DNA of 23,684 nt from SIG440 sp045532055 (GTDB taxonomy: Bacteria; Bacillota; Clostridia; Monoglobales; Monoglobaceae). The notes under the pieces were generated by a model. That model saw nothing but the letters and a program-made list of their open reading frames with translations. It did no database searches and was not told the DNA's origin. A program made the translations under genes and the position numbers. Positions 1-7,345 of this stretch are shown piece by piece (the stretch's first letter is position 1; each line of letters begins with the position of its first letter). Location of the stretch: positions 1 to 23,684 of the forward strand of contig JAZSFF010000023.1 of the NCBI GenBank assembly GCA_045532055.1, written 5' to 3'.

Positions 1-2
1 TT

Positions 3-74
3 GCTGACATGATAACAGAAGATGTAAACAGTGCAGGTGTTGCCTCAGCACTTGAGAAAATATTCAGTCTATAG
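3..74 (+). CDS. C-terminal end of a probable Cof-type HAD phosphatase (partial)
   Basis: An open frame enters from the left edge and stops at TAG 72-74, giving 23 residues that begin ADMITEDVNSAGV and end in LEKIFSL. The pattern (Ala-Asp, hydrophobic-Thr, short acidic stretch, Gly-Val-Ala, Leu-Glu-Lys) resembles the extreme C-terminus of Cof/YbiV-type HAD-superfamily sugar-phosphate phosphatases, which commonly ends in a form like DYVTxSNxEDGVAxALEK. This is recognition from a short tail only, because all HAD catalytic motifs lie outside the window. The lipid kinase starts 16 bases after this stop, so the two are probably co-transcribed. The frame itself is fairly secure; the family is tentative. 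Confidence 0.45.
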   Translation, partial: ADMITEDVNSAGVASALEKIFSL

Positions 75-90
75 TAAAGAAGGTAGTTTT

Positions 91-987
91 ATGGGCAAGG
101 AATTGTTGTTTGTTCTTAATCCTTTGTCGGGAAAGGGGAAAGTAAAAAATAAATTCCTAAGTATTGTGGATGTCTTTGTAAAGAACGGTTGGAATGTAAC
201 GGTTCATACCACACAGGGAGTGGAGGATGCTTTTTGCTTTATCAAGGACAACGGCAACCAATATGATTTAGTTGTTGTTTCAGGTGGCGACGGAACTCTG
301 AATGAGGGTATACGGGGGTTAATGTTTCTTGAAGAAACCGAAAGACCTTGCCTTGGGTATATTCCCGCAGGAACAACCAATGATTTTGCCTCAAATATGA
401 AGATTTCAAAGAATATGGTGAAAGCAGCGGAGAACATCATGGAAGGAACACCGTTTAAATGCGATATTGGCTCTTTTAATAATAACAAATTTATATATGT
501 TGCAGCTTTTGGGGCATTTACCGATGTGGCATATGAAACACCACAACAAAACAAGAATATGATGGGCCATGCAGCATATCTGCTGGAAGGGGCAAAGAAA
601 CTGTCCAACCTCAAGTCTTACAAGATGAAAGTGTCTTTTGATGGTGGGGAAATCGAGGGTGAATTTGCCTACGGAATGGTTTCCAACACCAATTATCTGG
701 GTGGATTTAAGACAGAAAAAGCCTTTAAAGCAGAACTGAATGATGGCTTGTTTGAGGTTGTGCTTATAAAAACCCCTAAGAATGTTATAGAATTTCAGGA
801 TTTGATGTCACATCTTGTGATGCAGGATTTCAGGACGGATGCAATTTTTGCATTCAGAACAAGGAAAGTGGAGTTTATCTCCGAGGAAGAAATTCAGTGG
901 ACATTGGACGGCGAATTCGGCGGGGCAGTTTCAAATGCCGCCATAGAGGTAAAAAAAGAAGCAGTCACCCTGATGATAAAACAATAA
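91..987 (+). CDS. Diacylglycerol kinase family lipid kinase (YegS/BmrU/DgkB type)
   Basis: A 298-residue cytoplasmic enzyme of the DAGK catalytic family, expected to phosphorylate diacylglycerol or a related lipid with ATP. The N-terminus has the family opening, hydrophobic strand then NPLSGKGK (residues 9-16). The nucleotide-binding GGDGTLNE motif is at 65-72 and PAGTTNDFA at about 92-100. The C-terminal half fits the beta-sandwich lipid-binding domain. Length is normal (about 290-310). The frame can be extended to a GTG at 31, but that would overlap the upstream gene by 44 bases. ATG 91 is preceded by AAGAAGG at a good distance and gives the usual family start, so I chose it. hydF follows after 15 bases, so they probably share a transcript. 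The exact lipid substrate cannot be read from sequence. Confidence 0.9.
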   Translation: MGKELLFVLNPLSGKGKVKNKFLSIVDVFVKNGWNVTVHTTQGVEDAFCFIKDNGNQYDLVVVSGGDGTLNEGIRGLMFLEETERPCLGYIPAGTTNDFASNMKISKNMVKAAENIMEGTPFKCDIGSFNNNKFIYVAAFGAFTDVAYETPQQNKNMMGHAAYLLEGAKKLSNLKSYKMKVSFDGGEIEGEFAYGMVSNTNYLGGFKTEKAFKAELNDGLFEVVLIKTPKNVIEFQDLMSHLVMQDFRTDAIFAFRTRKVEFISEEEIQWTLDGEFGGAVSNAAIEVKKEAVTLMIKQ

Positions 988-1002
988 AAAGGAATGATTT
1001 TG

Positions 1003-2175
1003 ATGGAAAAAACACCTGTTTCAATGAGAAAGCATATAGCAATTTTTGGACAGACCAATGCTGGCAAGTCAACGCTCTTCAATGCGATACTGGGACAGGA
1101 TGTGTCAATTGTTTCAAAGGTAAGCGGAACAACCACCGACCCTGTAATCAAAACAATGGAGCTTATTCCATATGGACCGGTGACGCTTATTGATACTGCA
1201 GGTCTGGGTGATTCCACCGAGCTGGGAGAACAACGAATAAAGAAGACAAAGGACATTTTAATGCGGACTGATTTGGTCCTTTATGTCAAGGATATAAACC
1301 AGGATAACGAAGAAACCATTGATTTTGGACAAACAGCAAAAATCAATGTATATACGAAATGTGATATTGCCAACGAGGCACGGATTGAGGCTATAAAACA
1401 AACAGATAATGATGCAGTTTTTATATACCAGTATTCCGAAACCGGATTAAGCGTCCTTAAAGAACGCATGGTGGAGGAACTGAAAAAACAGGACAGAGAT
1501 GACGAAACTCTTCTTGGGAATGTGGTTCCCGAAAAAGGAACAGTGGTATTGGTTATCCCTATTGATGATGCAGCACCCAAGGGCAGATTGATATTGCCTC
1601 AGGTACAGACAATACGTGACTGCCTTGACCATAACATAAAGGCGGTTGTCACAACAGTTGAAAATCTTGAAGAGTTGCTCTCGGAACTCAAAGATGTAAA
1701 TCTGGTGGTGACGGATTCACAAGCGTTTAATCAGGTGTCAGAAATTGTGCCAAAGAGCATAGAACTTACTTCATTCTCTATGCTTCTTGCCAATCAAAAG
1801 GGTAGAATAAATCAACTGATAAATGGAACAAAAGCAATTGCAGGACTTTGTGATGGCGATGAAATATTGATGTTGGAATCCTGTACCCACAGTACAACTC
1901 ATGACGATATTGGCAGGGTAAAAATACCTATGCTTTTGCAGAAAAAAACGGGCAGAAATCTTAAGTTTACACATGTTTCAGGACATGATTTTCCGGATGA
2001 TATCAAAAAGTATAAGTTGATTGTACAATGTGGCGGATGCATGATAAACAAAAGGACAATACAAAACCGTTTAGCAATCTTTGAAAAAGAGAACATTCCT
2101 GTGACAAACTACGGAGTTATACTTGCGTATTTAAATGGAATTTTAGACCGTGCGTCAAAGATCTTTGAAAAATGA
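1003..2175 (+). CDS. hydF: [FeFe]-hydrogenase maturation GTPase HydF
   Basis: HydF is the GTPase scaffold/carrier that receives the 2Fe precursor built by HydE and HydG and hands it to apo-HydA. The 390 residues show the Era/TrmE-like GTPase domain: P-loop GQTNAGKS at 16-23, switch Thr residues in SGTTTDP at 41-47, and DTAG at 64-67. A dimerisation domain follows, then the C-terminal cluster domain with CTH at 294-296 and CGGC at 343-346. The His that normally precedes the last Cys pair (HCxxC) is Gln342 here; spacing CxH-x45-QCxxC is otherwise normal. ATG 994 is also in frame but sits directly on the AAAAGGA Shine-Dalgarno; ATG 1003 is 9 bases from it and is preferred. hydE, hydG and hydA are not in the window. 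Confidence 0.95.
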   Translation: MEKTPVSMRKHIAIFGQTNAGKSTLFNAILGQDVSIVSKVSGTTTDPVIKTMELIPYGPVTLIDTAGLGDSTELGEQRIKKTKDILMRTDLVLYVKDINQDNEETIDFGQTAKINVYTKCDIANEARIEAIKQTDNDAVFIYQYSETGLSVLKERMVEELKKQDRDDETLLGNVVPEKGTVVLVIPIDDAAPKGRLILPQVQTIRDCLDHNIKAVVTTVENLEELLSELKDVNLVVTDSQAFNQVSEIVPKSIELTSFSMLLANQKGRINQLINGTKAIAGLCDGDEILMLESCTHSTTHDDIGRVKIPMLLQKKTGRNLKFTHVSGHDFPDDIKKYKLIVQCGGCMINKRTIQNRLAIFEKENIPVTNYGVILAYLNGILDRASKIFEK

Positions 2176-2231
2176 ATTTTATTAGACGCGAAAGTTATGC
2201 AAAACAAGTACACAGGACATTTCTCTTAGAT

Positions 2232-2272
2232 TTGTTGTGAGGTTTGCAAATCCGGGTAAAGCAACGCAACAA
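2232..2272 (+). other. Possible structured RNA segment downstream of hydF
   Basis: The 128 bases between the hydF stop and its terminator contain no credible gene, only a 10-codon ATG frame (2195-2227). They do contain nested complementarity. TTGTTGTG (2232-2239) can pair with CGCAACAA (2265-2272), 8 pairs with one G-U. Inside it, GGTTTG (2241-2246) and CAAATCC (2247-2253) are partly complementary. I do not recognise a riboswitch or known small RNA here. It could be a stable 3' UTR, the remnant of a gene, or chance. Confidence 0.25.
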
Positions 2273-2303
2273 AGGTTTTCTTCAAATTTACGGATTGTTA
2301 GTT

Positions 2304-2334
2304 AAAAGACGCACCATAGGTGCGTCTTTTAAAT
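2304..2334 (+). terminator. Intrinsic terminator of the lipid kinase-hydF unit
   Basis: A perfect 12-bp stem, AAAAGACGCACC (2304-2315) with GGTGCGTCTTTT (2319-2330), around the 3-base loop ATA. The descending arm ends in TTTT and is followed by AAATTTT. It separates hydF from the guaB promoter. Confidence 0.85.
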
Positions 2335-2378
2335 TTTCATAAGAAAAAAATATCTTTATAAAAAGTTTAATAGAAATC

Positions 2379-2414
2379 TTGCTTTTTTTGACAAAATGTT
2401 TTATAATATATAAT
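2379..2414 (+). promoter_or_regulatory. Sigma-A-type promoter region of guaB
   Basis: Two overlapping solutions are visible. TTGACA (2388-2393) lies 15 bases before TATAAT (2409-2414), and TTGCTT (2379-2384) lies 17 bases before TATAAT (2402-2407). Either would start transcription close to the guaB ribosome binding site GGAG (2431-2434), leaving a very short leader with no room for a purine riboswitch. Confidence 0.5.
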
Positions 2415-2443
2415 TAATTATATTAAGATTGGAGTTTATACAA

Positions 2444-3952
2444 ATGGCTTATTATTTCAACGAACCTTCACATACTTTCAGTGAGTACTTGCTTGTTCCC
2501 GGATATTCTTCTGCAGAATGTATGACCAGCAACGTAAGCCTGAAGACCCCCCTTGTAAAATTCAAAAAAGGCGAAGAGTCGGCAATAACAATGAATATTC
2601 CCATGGTATCTGCTATAATGCAGTCTGTATCCGGTGAGAAACTGGCTATTGCCCTTGCAAAAGAGGGTGGTGTTTCGTTTATATACGGATCACAGTCAAT
2701 AGAGGATGAAGCCGCTATGGTAAGACGTGTTAAAAACCACAAAGCGGGTTTTGTGGCAAGTGACTCAAATATCAGACCAGACCAAACCTTGGCGGAACTT
2801 ATTGAATTGAGAAATAAGACTGGACATAATACAGTTGCAGTTACTGAGGATGGAACAGCAGAGGGCGTTCTTTTGGGTATAGTTACACCAAGAGATTACC
2901 GCGTAAGCCGTATGGATCCTGAAACAAAAGTTGAGGAGTTTATGACACCTTTCTCAAAACTGATATATGCTCCTGAGGGTACCAGCCTCAAGGCAGCAAA
3001 TGACATCATCTGGGACAACAAGCTTAATTCACTTCCTATAGTTGATGATAAACAGCGCCTTGTTGCATTTGTTTTCAGAAAGGACTATGATGCACATAAA
3101 GAGAATCCTACAGAACTTCTTGATGGCTCAAAAAGATATGTGGTTGGTGCAGGCATTAATACCCGTGACTATGAGCAGAGAGTTCCTGCTCTCATCGAAG
3201 CAGGAGCAGATGTTTTGTGTATTGACTCGTCAGAGGGATTTTCTGAATGGCAGGCAAGAACACTCAAATTCATTCGTGAAAAGTATGGCGACAGCGTAAA
3301 GGTTGGAGCAGGAAACGTTGTTGACAGAGAGGGCTTTATGTTTTTGGCGGAAGCTGGTGCTGACTTTATTAAAATCGGTATCGGCGGCGGTTCAATTTGT
3401 ATCACCCGTGAACAAAAGGGTATAGGTCGCGGTCAGGCAACTGCTGTGCAGGAAGTTGCAGCTGCACGTGATGAATACTTTGAAAAGACAGGAATTTATA
3501 TTCCTATATGTTCAGATGGCGGTATTGTTCACGATTATCACATTACTCTTGCACTTGCTATGGGTTCTGACTTTGTTATGCTGGGAAGATATTTCGCACG
3601 TTTTGACGAAAGTCCTTCAAACAAGGTTTCAGTAAACGGCAACTATATGAAAGAGTATTGGGGCGAAGGCTCAGCCCGTGCAAGAAACTGGCAGAGATAC
3701 GATATGGGTGGTGCACAGAAACTTTCATTTGAAGAAGGCGTTGACTCATATGTGCCTTATGCAGGGGCATTGAAGGATAATGTTGCACTGACACTCAATA
3801 AGGTCAAATCAACAATGTGCAATTGCGGTGTTCTTTCTATTCCTGAGCTTCAGAAAAATGCAAAGATGACATTGGTGTCAGCCACCAGTATTATCGAGGG
3901 TGGTGCACATGACGTTGTGCTTAAGGACAAAAACGTAGCACCTGTTAAATAA
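2444..3952 (+). CDS. guaB: Inosine-5'-monophosphate dehydrogenase, Tritrichomonas foetus-like type
   Basis: Catalyses NAD-dependent oxidation of IMP to XMP, the committed step of GMP synthesis. The 502-residue chain has the split (beta/alpha)8 barrel with a CBS-pair insert at about residues 100-220. The catalytic Cys loop is GIGGGSICITRE, with Cys319 (codon 3398-3400), where typical bacterial enzymes have GxGPGSICTTR. The flap contains ARNWQRYD with Arg418-Tyr419, and Arg382 lies in LGRYFARF. These positions and motifs equal the numbering I recall for the T. foetus enzyme (Cys319, Arg382, Arg418-Tyr419), and whole segments such as KSTMCNCG match it. An upstream in-frame TTG (2429) overlaps the GGAG ribosome binding site; ATG 2444 is 9 bases after it and is chosen. 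The stop overlaps the next start (TAATG), indicating translational coupling. Confidence 0.97.
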   Translation: MAYYFNEPSHTFSEYLLVPGYSSAECMTSNVSLKTPLVKFKKGEESAITMNIPMVSAIMQSVSGEKLAIALAKEGGVSFIYGSQSIEDEAAMVRRVKNHKAGFVASDSNIRPDQTLAELIELRNKTGHNTVAVTEDGTAEGVLLGIVTPRDYRVSRMDPETKVEEFMTPFSKLIYAPEGTSLKAANDIIWDNKLNSLPIVDDKQRLVAFVFRKDYDAHKENPTELLDGSKRYVVGAGINTRDYEQRVPALIEAGADVLCIDSSEGFSEWQARTLKFIREKYGDSVKVGAGNVVDREGFMFLAEAGADFIKIGIGGGSICITREQKGIGRGQATAVQEVAAARDEYFEKTGIYIPICSDGGIVHDYHITLALAMGSDFVMLGRYFARFDESPSNKVSVNGNYMKEYWGEGSARARNWQRYDMGGAQKLSFEEGVDSYVPYAGALKDNVALTLNKVKSTMCNCGVLSIPELQKNAKMTLVSATSIIEGGAHDVVLKDKNVAPVK

Positions 3953-4368
3953 TGAGGACTATACGTAAGACAAAAGGATTAAAAGTACTTTCGCGGACAG
4001 GGACAGGTGGTCTGGTGTTTTGTGAAAACTGTGAAAAGATTCTGGGCAGTATCAATATCAAAGGATATAGTTATATAAATATGCAGTTTTTGTGCACTTG
4101 CGGAAATTATGGTTTCATAGAGGTTGCAAGGAAAGCCTTTGTTGATATATCCAATCCAGTCAACAAAATGCCATCTGTAAGAAGACAAAATTTATCTTGC
4201 TGCAGAAAGTGCGAGACCCCGTTGTTTTCTGTTATAGAAGATAGAATAAGAAATTATTCATTTTATATCGAATGTAAATGCGGTGAAAGATATGATACCA
4301 AGGGGACATTTGATAAAAGACTTGGTGAGACGTTGAAAATACTTAAAAAATCAAGAGAAAAAGCATAA
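3952..4368 (+). CDS. Hypothetical protein with two tandem Cys4 zinc ribbons, coupled to guaB
   Basis: I do not recognise this 138-residue family. It is basic and built from two similar halves. The first has C24-x2-C27-x20-C48-x-C50-G and the second C84-x2-C87-x20-C108-x-C110-G, identical spacing, so each half should bind one zinc (zinc-ribbon knuckles CxxC and CxCG). No signal peptide, membrane helix or catalytic motif is visible. The C-terminus is Lys/Arg rich. Its ATG overlaps the guaB stop by one base, so its translation probably depends on guaB ribosomes. Zinc ribbons of this sort often bind nucleic acid or protein, but no function should be assigned. It ends just before a terminator, making guaB plus this gene a two-gene unit. 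Confidence 0.75.
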   Translation: MRTIRKTKGLKVLSRTGTGGLVFCENCEKILGSINIKGYSYINMQFLCTCGNYGFIEVARKAFVDISNPVNKMPSVRRQNLSCCRKCETPLFSVIEDRIRNYSFYIECKCGERYDTKGTFDKRLGETLKILKKSREKA

Positions 4369-4370
4369 TT

Positions 4371-4410
4371 AAAGCACGGATATTTGAATAATATCCGTGC
4401 TTTATTTTTA
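4371..4410. terminator. Bidirectional terminator between convergent units
   Basis: A perfect 14-bp stem, AAAGCACGGATATT (4371-4384) with AATATCCGTGCTTT (4390-4403), around loop TGAAT. On the plus strand it is followed by ATTTTTA; on the minus strand the run is TTTAATTA, a weaker U-tail. It ends the guaB unit from the left and the acn-to-nitroreductase operon from the right. Confidence 0.85.
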
Positions 4411-4416
4411 TAAAAG

Positions 4417-4986
4417 TTATTTAATCTCTATAAGAATTTCCTTCATAGAACGCTTTGGAACATTGAGAACATGATTTTCATCAAGAAAGTATTTTACATC
4501 CTCTGTGAGTTCACAAATCTGACTTTCTTGTGCAGGATATCCCAGTGCCAACAGGTATAAGAGCTCCAGATCATCTTTATTTAAACCAAGGATATTCATG
4601 ATTTCTCTTTTGTTGAGAGCACCAATCCAGCAGGATGCTATTCCCTTGTCCAGTGCACCCAGCATCATTGATGTTACCGCGGCGCCAGCCTCTACTTCAA
4701 AGGAAGTCTTTATGGATTTGTCACCCAAAACTGCAATATATGCAGTAGGTTTTTCATTCTCTTTTGGTGTGCCGTCAACCAGATAGCCTGCCCATTTTGT
4801 ATGGGGGAAAATTTTGTCTGTCAACACTTTTTTATCTATAATTACGAATTTAAGGGGTTGAAGATTTGCGGGGTATGCAGCAACCCGGGCATATTCAACC
4901 AAATCAAGCAAAGCTTTGCTGGGGATTGTTTCTTGGGTAAATTTTCGTATAGTTCTTCGGTTTATAAGAGCTTTTGAAACTTCCAT
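4417..4986 (-). CDS. Nitroreductase family FMN-dependent oxidoreductase
   Basis: A 189-residue member of the nitroreductase (NfsB/FRase-like) fold, which uses FMN and NAD(P)H to reduce nitro compounds, quinones or flavins. The N-terminus has the family signature NRRTIRKF (residues 8-15), whose Arg residues contact FMN phosphate. NLQPLKFVII (about 41-50) fits the flavin-binding strand, and GAAVTSMMLGALDKGIASCWIGAL is the typical central helix followed by the C/SxWIG motif. Length is normal for the short subfamily. A Shine-Dalgarno AAAGGAT lies about 8 bases upstream of the ATG. It is the last gene of the minus-strand operon, 20 bases after the glycosylase. The physiological substrate cannot be deduced; position with rex and a DNA-repair glycosylase suggests redox or electrophile stress. 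Confidence 0.9.
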   Translation of the reverse strand: MEVSKALINRRTIRKFTQETIPSKALLDLVEYARVAAYPANLQPLKFVIIDKKVLTDKIFPHTKWAGYLVDGTPKENEKPTAYIAVLGDKSIKTSFEVEAGAAVTSMMLGALDKGIASCWIGALNKREIMNILGLNKDDLELLYLLALGYPAQESQICELTEDVKYFLDENHVLNVPKRSMKEILIEIK

Positions 4987-5006
4987 TTGATTTTATCCTT
5001 TCGTTA

Positions 5007-5846
5007 TTAGCCTGCATGAGACATCTTTTCTATGGCATAGTAATAATAAAGATATTGCTGAGCAATGCCGCCATAATTGCCAAAGGTATTTTCTACAAAC
5101 GAGGAAATATCCTTTTCGCCAACCCCATAAAGGTCGCTAAGGATACGTTTTATCCATACATCCTGGGGGAAGGTCTTATATCTGCCAAGGGCAAAAAGCA
5201 GGATGCAGTCGGCTACTTTGTTGCCAACACCTTTTATCTTCATGAGAGTAGTCTTGGCATCTTTATCGTTCATTTTCTTTATATCATCAAGGTTTATCTC
5301 GCCGGATGCAACAAGGTTTGCTGCATCAAGGATATATTTATCACGGAATCCTGCACGGATTGGTGCTAAATCCTCAATGCTGAGGGCTGCCAGAACCTCA
5401 GGGCTGGGAAAACCAAAAAAGGTTTTGCCGTCAAATTCGATTTTTTCCCCAAAGTTTTCACACAAAGCGGAAATTATTTTTTTAATGCGAGGTATGTTGT
5501 TGTTTGCTGATATAATAAAGGAGATAATTGTCTCCCACAAATCCTGACGTAAAATTCTTATGCCTCTGCCTGTTTCAATACATGGTCTGAGTTTTTCGTC
5601 ATTCCACAATTTTTCTTCAATAACATTATAATCGTTTGAAAAATTGAGATAGTGGCTCCAGTACACCAGGTCAGGATTTGAACTTTCAACATAAATGGTT
5701 TTTGGGTCATGATAATACATTTTTACGGCATGGTTCGCAACCACTCCGTAAAAAGTTCCGTCATCAGTCTTTTCCCAACGGAAGCATTGCCCACAAAGGA
5801 AAGTCTGGTCAAGACTAAAATGGTCAATATTATAAAGTCTTATCAT
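5007..5846 (-). CDS. OGG1-type 8-oxoguanine DNA glycosylase/AP lyase (HhH-GPD)
   Basis: Removes oxidised guanine from DNA and may nick the abasic site. The 279 residues follow the eukaryote-like OGG1 layout, also found in Clostridia. The N-terminal OGG_N domain carries LCGQCFRW at 17-24. Helix FIISANNNIPRI (110-121) corresponds to the DNA-contacting NNN segment of OGG1. The helix-hairpin-helix GVGNKVADC (206-214) contains the Schiff-base Lys210, and QDVWIKR supplies catalytic Asp229. The residue after the Asp-Val pair is Trp where human OGG1 has His. An AGAGG ribosome binding site lies 8 bases before the ATG. It sits 19 bases after the P-loop/Asp23 gene in the same operon. Repair of oxidised bases beside rex and a nitroreductase is a coherent stress grouping. 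Confidence 0.93.
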   Translation of the reverse strand: MIRLYNIDHFSLDQTFLCGQCFRWEKTDDGTFYGVVANHAVKMYYHDPKTIYVESSNPDLVYWSHYLNFSNDYNVIEEKLWNDEKLRPCIETGRGIRILRQDLWETIISFIISANNNIPRIKKIISALCENFGEKIEFDGKTFFGFPSPEVLAALSIEDLAPIRAGFRDKYILDAANLVASGEINLDDIKKMNDKDAKTTLMKIKGVGNKVADCILLFALGRYKTFPQDVWIKRILSDLYGVGEKDISSFVENTFGNYGGIAQQYLYYYYAIEKMSHAG

Positions 5847-5865
5847 AAATTTAACCTCTTTGAAA

Positions 5866-6669
5866 TTATTTTGTAGTTAGATTTTTGAAAGTTACATTAA
5901 CACTTTTTACAGTAATAGATGTGCTGTTTTCAACAGCTTCCTCAAGACATTTTTTTATCCTTTTTGATATGTCGGGGATATCACAGGGATATTGAATCGA
6001 AAGGTCAACAAAAATCTCTATACATCCGTCATAGTCGGGTATGCTTTGAAGTTTAAGAACACGTGTGATTTCATGAAACCGACAAAGCTCAAACCGGCAT
6101 ATGTCAGAAATTACTCTGGGGGCAATTTTGAAACTGCCCAGATAACTGTATGACGGCCGCATAACGGTTTTTTCGTGGTTTACTTCACGCTTGCCGGGGA
6201 GAATGAGGGACTTCAGAAAATATCCTGAAAACTGTTTTTTAACCTCAAGAACCGGAGCAGGAATTACGTGTTTTCCATATCTGTTACGCATAAATGATGC
6301 AGTTTCAATTTCATCTGTTGTGGAAATATCGCTTATATATACCACTTTTTCTATAGGTGGCAACGAGAGCCTTTCCGCAATGCAATTGACCATTTTTTCA
6401 GAAGTTCCAAGAATGAGTATGGAGCCAATATTGTTTTTCTCAATGGCAGATTTAACTTCTGCAACATGGGGGTCGTTAGCAAAAATGGCCCGTTTTACAG
6501 AGGCCATTTTGGTAGTTTCGTGTTTGGCGGATTTTCCTGCAAGGATTTTGTTTCCTGAAATCAGGAGTCCGTCGTCTATTATGCTTTCGATATTTTCTTC
6601 ACGTGCCAATTCAATACATTGATAACTTTTTCCTGTACCTGTTTTTCCTACAAGGGCAACAACACGCAT
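5866..6669 (-). CDS. P-loop ATPase fused to an Asp23/Gls24-like domain
   Basis: Uncharacterised 267-residue protein. The N-terminus has a clear Walker A, GKTGTGKS (residues 8-15), after a hydrophobic strand. ILILG (84-88) and VVYISDIS (109-116) look like further strands of a P-loop core, with the latter a candidate Walker B or sensor strand. From about 173 the sequence changes character: GSFKIAPRVISDI, then IEIFVDLSIQYP, then a charged helix and ITVKSVNVTF. This order matches the Asp23/Gls24 (alkaline shock/YloU) domain, which begins with GxIxIxxxVI and ends in a VNVxV strand. The link is pattern-based, not a database hit. The ribosome binding site AAGGAT lies inside the last codons of rex, 4 bases upstream, so translation is closely tied to rex. 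Role unknown; nucleotide-dependent signalling in redox or envelope stress is inference. Confidence 0.75.
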   Translation of the reverse strand: MRVVALVGKTGTGKSYQCIELAREENIESIIDDGLLISGNKILAGKSAKHETTKMASVKRAIFANDPHVAEVKSAIEKNNIGSILILGTSEKMVNCIAERLSLPPIEKVVYISDISTTDEIETASFMRNRYGKHVIPAPVLEVKKQFSGYFLKSLILPGKREVNHEKTVMRPSYSYLGSFKIAPRVISDICRFELCRFHEITRVLKLQSIPDYDGCIEIFVDLSIQYPCDIPDISKRIKKCLEEAVENSTSITVKSVNVTFKNLTTK

Positions 6670-6673
6670 AGAA

Positions 6674-7318
6674 TCAATCCTTATTCTTTAAATTATTTGT
6701 TTCTGAAATTTTGTAAGAAAGCCTCATCAAGCTGTCACCGAGATGTATATTTTCAACAACTATATTTTCTTCTGATGCGATTTCTGCGTAAGAGAAATTG
6801 AGAAACGCCCTTACCCCACAATCAATCAGGTCCTGTGCAACCTGATTTACAACAGCTTTAGGAACAGACAGGATGGCCATGGTTGGCTTTTCTTTATTAA
6901 CAAAGTCCCTAAGGGTATTGTAATCAAGAACGGTCAAATCTCTGATTTTCATTCCTATTTTTTCAGGGTCGTTGTCAAAAATTCCTATCAGGCTGAAACC
7001 ACGCTTTTCAAAGTTGGTATTGCGTGTAAGCGCATGACCTATATTTCCGGCACCAACAAGAATTGCCTTGTATCTTTTGTCAAGTCCCAGAATTCCTGCA
7101 ATTTCACCATATAGATATTCAACGTTGTATCCATAACCCTGCTGGCCAAAACCGCCGAAACAGTTCAGGTCCTGACGTATCTGGGATGCAGTAACACCCA
7201 TACGCTGACTGAGTTCCTTTGATGAAATTCTTTCAATTCCGCAGTTAAGCAGTTCGCCAAGATAACGGTAATACCTCGGCAAACGATTGATGACGGAAGC
7301 TGATACTTGCTTTTCCAT
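6674..7318 (-). CDS. rex: Redox-sensing transcriptional repressor Rex
   Basis: Rex is a homodimeric repressor that senses NADH/NAD+ and, in anaerobes, controls fermentation and hydrogen genes. The 214 residues contain an N-terminal winged helix (about 1-75), including RYYRYL and the recognition helix region TASQIRQDLNCFG. A Rossmann NAD(H)-binding domain follows with GAGNIGHAL (89-97), and a C-terminal domain-swapped helix closes the chain. The frame could begin at TTG 7333, but that codon overlaps the GGAGGA ribosome binding site (complement of 7326-7331). ATG 7318 lies 7 bases after it and is chosen. It is third in the operon behind acn and icd, so Rex may be made together with TCA enzymes. 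I found no convincing Rex operator at the acn promoter. Confidence 0.96.
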   Translation of the reverse strand: MEKQVSASVINRLPRYYRYLGELLNCGIERISSKELSQRMGVTASQIRQDLNCFGGFGQQGYGYNVEYLYGEIAGILGLDKRYKAILVGAGNIGHALTRNTNFEKRGFSLIGIFDNDPEKIGMKIRDLTVLDYNTLRDFVNKEKPTMAILSVPKAVVNQVAQDLIDCGVRAFLNFSYAEIASEENIVVENIHLGDSLMRLSYKISETNNLKNKD

Positions 7319-7345
7319 TTTAATTTCCTCCAAATGCAGGCAAAA

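Noticed and set aside
204..614. 136-codon minus-strand frame inside the lipid kinase gene
   Set aside because: Entirely opposite conserved DAGK motifs, with no ribosome binding site or recognisable domain.
2331..2443. Purine or guanine riboswitch before guaB
   Set aside because: The promoter lies only about 30-50 bases before the start codon, and no conserved purine-aptamer core is present.
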